Below, piece by piece: positions 16,162 through 19,063 of a stretch of DNA of 19,063 nt. Source of the DNA: JBOICV01 sp050740255 (GTDB lineage Bacteria > Pseudomonadota > Gammaproteobacteria > Nevskiales > JBOICV01); the NCBI GenBank assembly GCA_050740255.1, contig JBOICV010000011.1, positions 1 to 19,063 on the forward strand, written 5' to 3'. Below the pieces are notes generated by a model, which worked only from the letters and a program-made list of their open reading frames with translations, made no database searches and had not been told where the DNA came from. The stretch's first letter is position 1; each line of letters opens with the position of its first letter. The position numbers and the translations under genes are program-made.

Positions 16162-17060
16162 CCCTTGCTCCCAAGCTCACCGACGATGCGCACTTCCGGC
16201 TCCAGCTCGATGTCGAAACGTTGTTTCACGGTCGCCTGCACATGACGCAATAACGCTTCGATGTCGTTGGCGCGCGCCTCGTTGATGTTTAGAATGAAAT
16301 TGGCGTGCTTGTCGGAGACAATGGCGTCGCCTATGCGATAACCCTTGAGTCCCGCCACCTCGATCAGGCGCGCGGCATAGTCATCGGGCGGGTTGCGGAA
16401 TACCGAACCGCAACTCGGCTGGCCGACCGGCTGTTTGCTCTTACGCTCCGCCAGCATGTCGCGGATCTCGGCCTGCCCCATGGCCTTGTCGTTCGGACTG
16501 AAGCGCATTTCGGCCGCGATGAAGCAGATGTTCGGCGCCGGACCGATCACGCTGCGGTAACCGGTTTGAAACGCGCTCGCAGGCAGGGTTTCCAGGCGGC
16601 CGTCGCGGTGCAGGATTTCGACTGCTTCCACCTGGCGCCAGGTTTCGCCGCGAAAGGCGCCGGCATTCATCGCCAGCGCGCCGCCGACCGTGCCGGGAAT
16701 GCCGGCGAAAAATACCGCGCCGGCCAGATTGTGTTGCGCGCAGTACTTGGCCAGCCGCGCGCAGTGCACGCCGCTTTCGACGCGCAAACGGCCATCGGCC
16801 AAATCGGTGATGTGATCCATCACGCCGTGCAGCGCGATCACCGTGCCGCGGATGCCGCCATCGCGCACCAGCAGATTGCTGCCGAGGCCGAGCCAGAGGA
16901 TGGGCTCGTCCGGCGGCAAACGCCGCAGAAACTCCGCCAGGTCGGCTACGTCGGCCGGCCGGTAGAAACGATCGGCTGGACCACCGGCACGCCAGCTCAC
17001 ATGCCGGCTCATGGCTTCCTTGACCCGCAATTCGCCTCTGAGCAAAGGAGCGGTATTCAT
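16158..17060 (-). CDS. murB: MurB, UDP-N-acetylenolpyruvoylglucosamine reductase
   Basis: FAD- and NADPH-dependent reductase producing UDP-N-acetylmuramic acid. It is 300 aa. The FAD-binding part has SWRAGGPADRFYRP, LGLGSNLLVRD (about 57-67) and AGIPGTVGGALAMNAGAF (119-136). YRS with R169, SCGSVFRNP with the proton-donating S219, and ELEPEVRIVG with E289 provide the active site. At about 300 aa with a short GSVFRNP region it fits the shorter MurB class better than the longer E. coli type. It overlaps murC upstream and ddl downstream by four bases each. Confidence 0.97.
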   Translation of the reverse strand: MNTAPLLRGELRVKEAMSRHVSWRAGGPADRFYRPADVADLAEFLRRLPPDEPILWLGLGSNLLVRDGGIRGTVIALHGVMDHITDLADGRLRVESGVHCARLAKYCAQHNLAGAVFFAGIPGTVGGALAMNAGAFRGETWRQVEAVEILHRDGRLETLPASAFQTGYRSVIGPAPNICFIAAEMRFSPNDKAMGQAEIRDMLAERKSKQPVGQPSCGSVFRNPPDDYAARLIEVAGLKGYRIGDAIVSDKHANFILNINEARANDIEALLRHVQATVKQRFDIELEPEVRIVGELGSKG

Positions 17061-18502
17061 GCCCTGCCTCCGGTGGCCGCTGCGCGGTATTTCTCGGCCA
17101 TCTGGTTCGCCACCGCGCCGATATCGCCCGCCCCCAGCGTCAACAACAAATCGCCGTCCTGCGCCACGTCCGGTAGAACTTTCGGCAATTCCTGTGCGCT
17201 GTTCACGAAAATCGGCTGCAGCTTGCCGCGCTCGCGAATCGCCCGTGCCAGCGCGCGGCCATCGGCGCCGGCAATCGGCGTTTCTCCAGCGGCGTAAACT
17301 TCCGTGAGCAGCAGCGAGTCCGGCTGCGACAGCACTGCCGCAAAGTCTTCGAACAAATCGCGGGTGCGGGTATAGCGATGCGGTTGAAACGCGACCACCA
17401 CACGTTTGTCCGGCCAGGCGGCACGAACGGCCTGCAAGGTGGCGGCTATTTCCTTGGGATGGTGGCCGTAGTCATCCACCAGCGTTACCTGGCGGCCGGC
17501 GATACTGATATCACCCAGCAGCTCGCAGCGCCGGCTCACGCCTTTGAAATTCGACAGCGCCGACTGGATCGAACCGATCTCCACGCCGAGTTCGCGCGCC
17601 ACGCAGGCTGCGGCCAGCGAGTTGAGCACGTTGTGCCGCCCCGGCAGATTGAGCCGCACATTCCAGCCCTGCTGCAAATCCTTGAAGCGCAGCCGATAAC
17701 GCGTGCCGCGCCCCTCCGGCTCGAGATTCTCCGCCCAGCAGTCGGCATCGCAATCAATGCCATAGGTCATCGCGGGACGACCCAGCTCCGGCAGCAGCTC
17801 GCGCACCACCGGATCGTCGACACACACCACCGCCAGGCCGTAGAACGGCAGATGGTGGATGAAGTCCACGAAAGTCTGCTTGAGCTTGCTGAAATCACCG
17901 CCATAGGTGTCCATATGGTCGGCATCGACATTGGTCACCACCGAAATCATCGGCGCGAGCAGCAGGAAGGAGGCATCGCTTTCGTCCGCCTCGGCCACCA
18001 GATAGGGGCCGGCGCCGAGCTTGGCGTTGGAGCCGATGGAAGTGACTTTGCCACCGACCACAAACGTGGGGTCGAGCCCACCTTCGGCCAGCACCGCTGC
18101 CACCAGGCTGGTGGTGGTGGTCTTGCCATGCGTGCCCGCGATGGCGATACCGAAGCGAAAGCGCATCAGCTCCGCGAGCATTTCGGCACGGCGCACAATC
18201 GGGATGCGGCGCTCGCGTGCTTCGAGCCACTCGGGATTGTCGGGCTGCACCGCGGTGGAGACGACCACCACACCGGTATCTTTGACATTGCCGCGCGCGT
18301 GCCCTATAAAAATTCTGGCGCCGAGCGCCTGCAGGTGCCGCGTGTTGCTGCCGGCCTTGAGATCGGAACCGGAGACTTGATAACCGAGGTTGAGCAAAAC
18401 CTCGGCAATGCCGGCCATGCCGACGCCGCCGATACCAATCAGGTGTACGCGCTTCACCCGCCGCATCAGCGTGTCCATCAGCCGCGCGTCTGCGAAAATC
18501 AT
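17057..18502 (-). CDS. murC: MurC, UDP-N-acetylmuramate-L-alanine ligase
   Basis: Cytosolic ATP-dependent ligase adding the first L-alanine to UDP-MurNAc. It is 481 aa. An N-terminal nucleotide-sugar domain opens with VHLIGIGGVGMAGIAEVLL, followed by the Mur-ligase ATP motif GTHGKTTTT (residues 123-131), EADESDASFL, NVDADHMD, GRHNVLNSLAA and DDYGHHPKEI. The frame continues upstream inside murG, but ATG at 18502 is chosen because it makes a four-base ATGA overlap with the murG stop, the same arrangement seen at the next three junctions. ATG at 18478 or 18466 are possible alternatives; all lie ahead of the conserved fold. Confidence 0.96.
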   Translation of the reverse strand: MIFADARLMDTLMRRVKRVHLIGIGGVGMAGIAEVLLNLGYQVSGSDLKAGSNTRHLQALGARIFIGHARGNVKDTGVVVVSTAVQPDNPEWLEARERRIPIVRRAEMLAELMRFRFGIAIAGTHGKTTTTSLVAAVLAEGGLDPTFVVGGKVTSIGSNAKLGAGPYLVAEADESDASFLLLAPMISVVTNVDADHMDTYGGDFSKLKQTFVDFIHHLPFYGLAVVCVDDPVVRELLPELGRPAMTYGIDCDADCWAENLEPEGRGTRYRLRFKDLQQGWNVRLNLPGRHNVLNSLAAACVARELGVEIGSIQSALSNFKGVSRRCELLGDISIAGRQVTLVDDYGHHPKEIAATLQAVRAAWPDKRVVVAFQPHRYTRTRDLFEDFAAVLSQPDSLLLTEVYAAGETPIAGADGRALARAIRERGKLQPIFVNSAQELPKVLPDVAQDGDLLLTLGAGDIGAVANQMAEKYRAAATGGRA

Positions 18503-19063
18503 GATGAGACTTCCGCAACGGCAAGGCAGTGTTCGACGATGTCGCGCGTGGCCTGCGGCCAGGCGCGCGCGCGCGCCGCCTCGGCCATGGCCAGCAACTT
18601 GCCGCGATCGGCCAGCAGGGTCTGCAATGTGTTCGCCAGCAGCTCGGGCGTGAGGTCGCGCTCCTGAATCATCAGGGCGGCGCCGACCTGCACCAGGTAC
18701 TGACCGTTGACGGTCTGATGGTCGTCCACCGCATGCGGGAACGGCACCAGAATCGCGGCCAGGCCCGCCGCTGCAATTTCGGCGATGGTCAGCGCACCCG
18801 CACGGCAAATCACCAGATCGGCCCAGGCATAGGCCGCCGCCATGTCGTCGACGAACGCCGTTACGCGCAGCGCGCCGTCCATTTGCTTCGCGAGTTCGAA
18901 GTAATGCTGTTGCGCGACTTTCAGCGTGCGCCCGGCCTGATGCCAGACCTCCGGCCGTTGTTCCGGCGCCAGCCGGGCCAAGGCCTGCGGTACCAGCGTG
19001 TTCAGCGCCTTTGCTCCCAGACTGCCGCCGAGCACCAGCACGCGAACCGGCCCGCTGCGCAAC
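18499..19063 (-). CDS. murG: MurG, lipid II-forming GlcNAc transferase (N-terminal part outside the window)
   Basis: Peripheral inner-membrane glycosyltransferase that adds GlcNAc to lipid I to give lipid II. About 188 C-terminal residues are visible of roughly 355; the frame runs off the right end. The visible part is the UDP-GlcNAc-binding C-terminal domain: VLVLGGSLGAKALN, VTAFVDDMAAAYAWADLVI, CRAGALTIAEIAAAGLAAIL and VPFPHAVDDHQTVNGQYL, which are the hallmark motifs. The apparent first codon near 19062 is internal. The stop overlaps the murC ATG by four bases. In the usual dcw order ftsW and murD would lie further upstream. Confidence 0.96.
   Translation of the reverse strand, partial: LRSGPVRVLVLGGSLGAKALNTLVPQALARLAPEQRPEVWHQAGRTLKVAQQHYFELAKQMDGALRVTAFVDDMAAAYAWADLVICRAGALTIAEIAAAGLAAILVPFPHAVDDHQTVNGQYLVQVGAALMIQERDLTPELLANTLQTLLADRGKLLAMAEAARARAWPQATRDIVEHCLAVAEVSS

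Noticed and set aside
17378..18667. 429-codon plus-strand frame opposite murC
   Set aside because: Same antisense shadow effect; murC on the minus strand has all its motifs.

Overview
This window looks like a stretch of ordinary chromosome from a GC-rich Gram-negative bacterium. It is most likely a betaproteobacterium, perhaps near the Nitrosomonadales/Burkholderiales; that placement is an inference from gene order and protein style, not a computed phylogeny. The evidence is lipid A synthesis (lpxC), type IV pilus genes, ZapD, a DciA-type helicase loader in place of DnaC, no secM, and the order murG-murC-murB-ddl-ftsQ-ftsA-ftsZ-lpxC-(dciA)-M23 peptidase-secA-argJ-mutT facing pilC-pilD-coaE-zapD-yacG.

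Layout. Positions 1-3430 (+) hold the end of the pilus inner-membrane gene pilC, then prepilin peptidase pilD, dephospho-CoA kinase coaE, cell-division gene zapD and the small zinc protein gene yacG. All are tightly packed. From 3420 to the right end nearly everything is on the minus strand, read from right to left. The division and cell-wall (dcw) cluster comes first: murG (partial), murC, murB, ddl, ftsQ, ftsA and ftsZ. It ends in a clear intrinsic terminator. lpxC follows with its own good sigma70-type promoter and a leader of about 230 nt. Next come a LytM/M23 envelope peptidase, secA, argJ and a MutT-ThiE fusion. The only plus-strand gene in the right part is dciA (10126-10581), divergent from the M23 gene.

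The genes fall into three jobs. murG, murC, murB and ddl make lipid II precursors. ftsQ, ftsA, ftsZ and zapD build the divisome. lpxC, the M23 peptidase and secA serve the outer membrane, wall remodelling and secretion. Five dcw genes are joined by four successive 4-nt ATGA overlaps and one 17-nt overlap, so they are probably translationally coupled.

I found no novel defence, mobile or biosynthetic system, and no tRNA, rRNA, CRISPR or intact insertion sequence. The less ordinary material is between genes. A 150-bp element with 10-bp terminal inverted repeats and a 30-bp tandem period supplies the start codon region of mutT. A G-rich repeat that fits a G-quadruplex pattern contains the argJ ribosome-binding site. 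There are opposed REP-like hairpins behind secA, several repeat fragments before secA, and an unexplained tract between ftsZ and lpxC. The ThiE-like half of the MutT fusion also lacks several residues usually needed for catalysis.
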